Shown piece by piece: positions 5,610 to 5,737 of a DNA stretch of 5,737 bases. Position 1 is the stretch's first letter; the number at the start of each line of letters is the position of its first letter. The translations under genes were made by a program, and so were the position numbers. The DNA lies in the NCBI GenBank assembly GCA_030596915.1, contig JAUVSX010000227.1:1-5737 (forward strand), read 5' to 3'. The notes under the pieces were generated by a model. The model searched no databases, was not told the origin of the DNA, and saw only the letters and a program-made list of their open reading frames with translations. This stretch comes from Chloroflexota bacterium (GTDB lineage Bacteria; Chloroflexota; Anaerolineae; B4-G1).

Positions 5610-5737
5610 TTACCCGCCTTCCAACTCCACCTGCCCAGACCACGGCCACTCCTCGGGCGTATCCACCAACCCGGCTTTCACCGGATTCTGCCGGATGTAT
5701 TCAACCGTCGCAGCAAAGTGTCGTTCATTTCGTATGA
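5610..5737 (-). CDS. REP-associated tyrosine transposase (RAYT, Y1/IS200-like), C-terminal part
   Basis: Forty-one residues and a TAA stop (5612-5610) are visible, read on the minus strand from 5735; the rest lies beyond the right edge. The segment NERHFAATVEYIRQNPVKAGL followed by DTPEEWPWSG is the characteristic C-terminal block of the Y1 transposases associated with REP palindromes. The tyrosine in YIRQNP is likely the catalytic residue that would join covalently to single-stranded DNA; this is from family knowledge and not testable in the fragment. The protein ends soon after the WPWSG block, a normal end for the family, so the 3' part appears intact. The enzyme handles REP elements, and a REP-like hairpin lies immediately after the stop codon. 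Whether the whole gene is functional cannot be judged. Confidence 0.85.
   Translation of the reverse strand, partial: IRNERHFAATVEYIRQNPVKAGLVDTPEEWPWSGQVELEGG

Noticed and set aside
1..5737. CRISPR array, prophage, toxin-antitoxin pair or defence system
   Set aside because: No direct-repeat array, no phage or nuclease genes, and no small toxin/antitoxin pair found; the genes present are envelope, tRNA and metabolic genes.

Overview
No clearly novel multi-gene system is visible in this window. It is GC-rich and densely coding, and looks like chromosomal DNA of a free-living bacterium. Family resemblance (the MurJ sequence, the DUF456 protein, a DinB-like protein, a lipid acyltransferase without other LPS genes) makes me think of Chloroflexota or a similar phylum. 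That is recall of family style, not a database result, and should be held loosely.

Plus strand, bases 1-3125, four genes in the same direction. (1) The C-terminal part of a CDP-alcohol phosphatidyltransferase, cut by the left edge, with a complete catalytic motif. (2) Eighteen bases later, a complete lipid acyltransferase of the LpxL/HtrB/PatA type with an H-X4-D motif. These two look like one membrane-lipid operon and recall the actinobacterial order PI-phosphate synthase then PatA acyltransferase. (3) A zinc-dependent medium-chain polyol/alcohol dehydrogenase with an excellent ribosome-binding site, which moves its start to base 1548. (4) A small DinB-fold protein with a three-histidine metal site.

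Bases 3126-3256 are a 131-base junction between converging genes, with no convincing terminator and no supported gene.

Minus strand, bases 3257-5737, read right to left. The C-terminal end of a REP-associated (Y1/IS200-like) transposase enters from the right edge, and directly after its stop codon comes a REP-like hairpin. Then come a strong sigma-70-type promoter with an extended -10, tRNA-Lys(TTT), a DUF456 glycine-rich membrane protein starting 14 bases after the tRNA, and 44 bases further a MurJ-family lipid II flippase. The last three appear to be one transcription unit.

Common theme: most genes concern the cell envelope (phospholipid headgroup attachment, lipid acylation, membrane protein, peptidoglycan precursor flipping). 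The most interesting details are regulatory. The tRNA-Lys promoter is placed so that transcription would begin at, or one base before, the mature tRNA 5' end. The DUF456 gene sits so close behind the tRNA that tRNA 3' processing would generate its mRNA 5' end.
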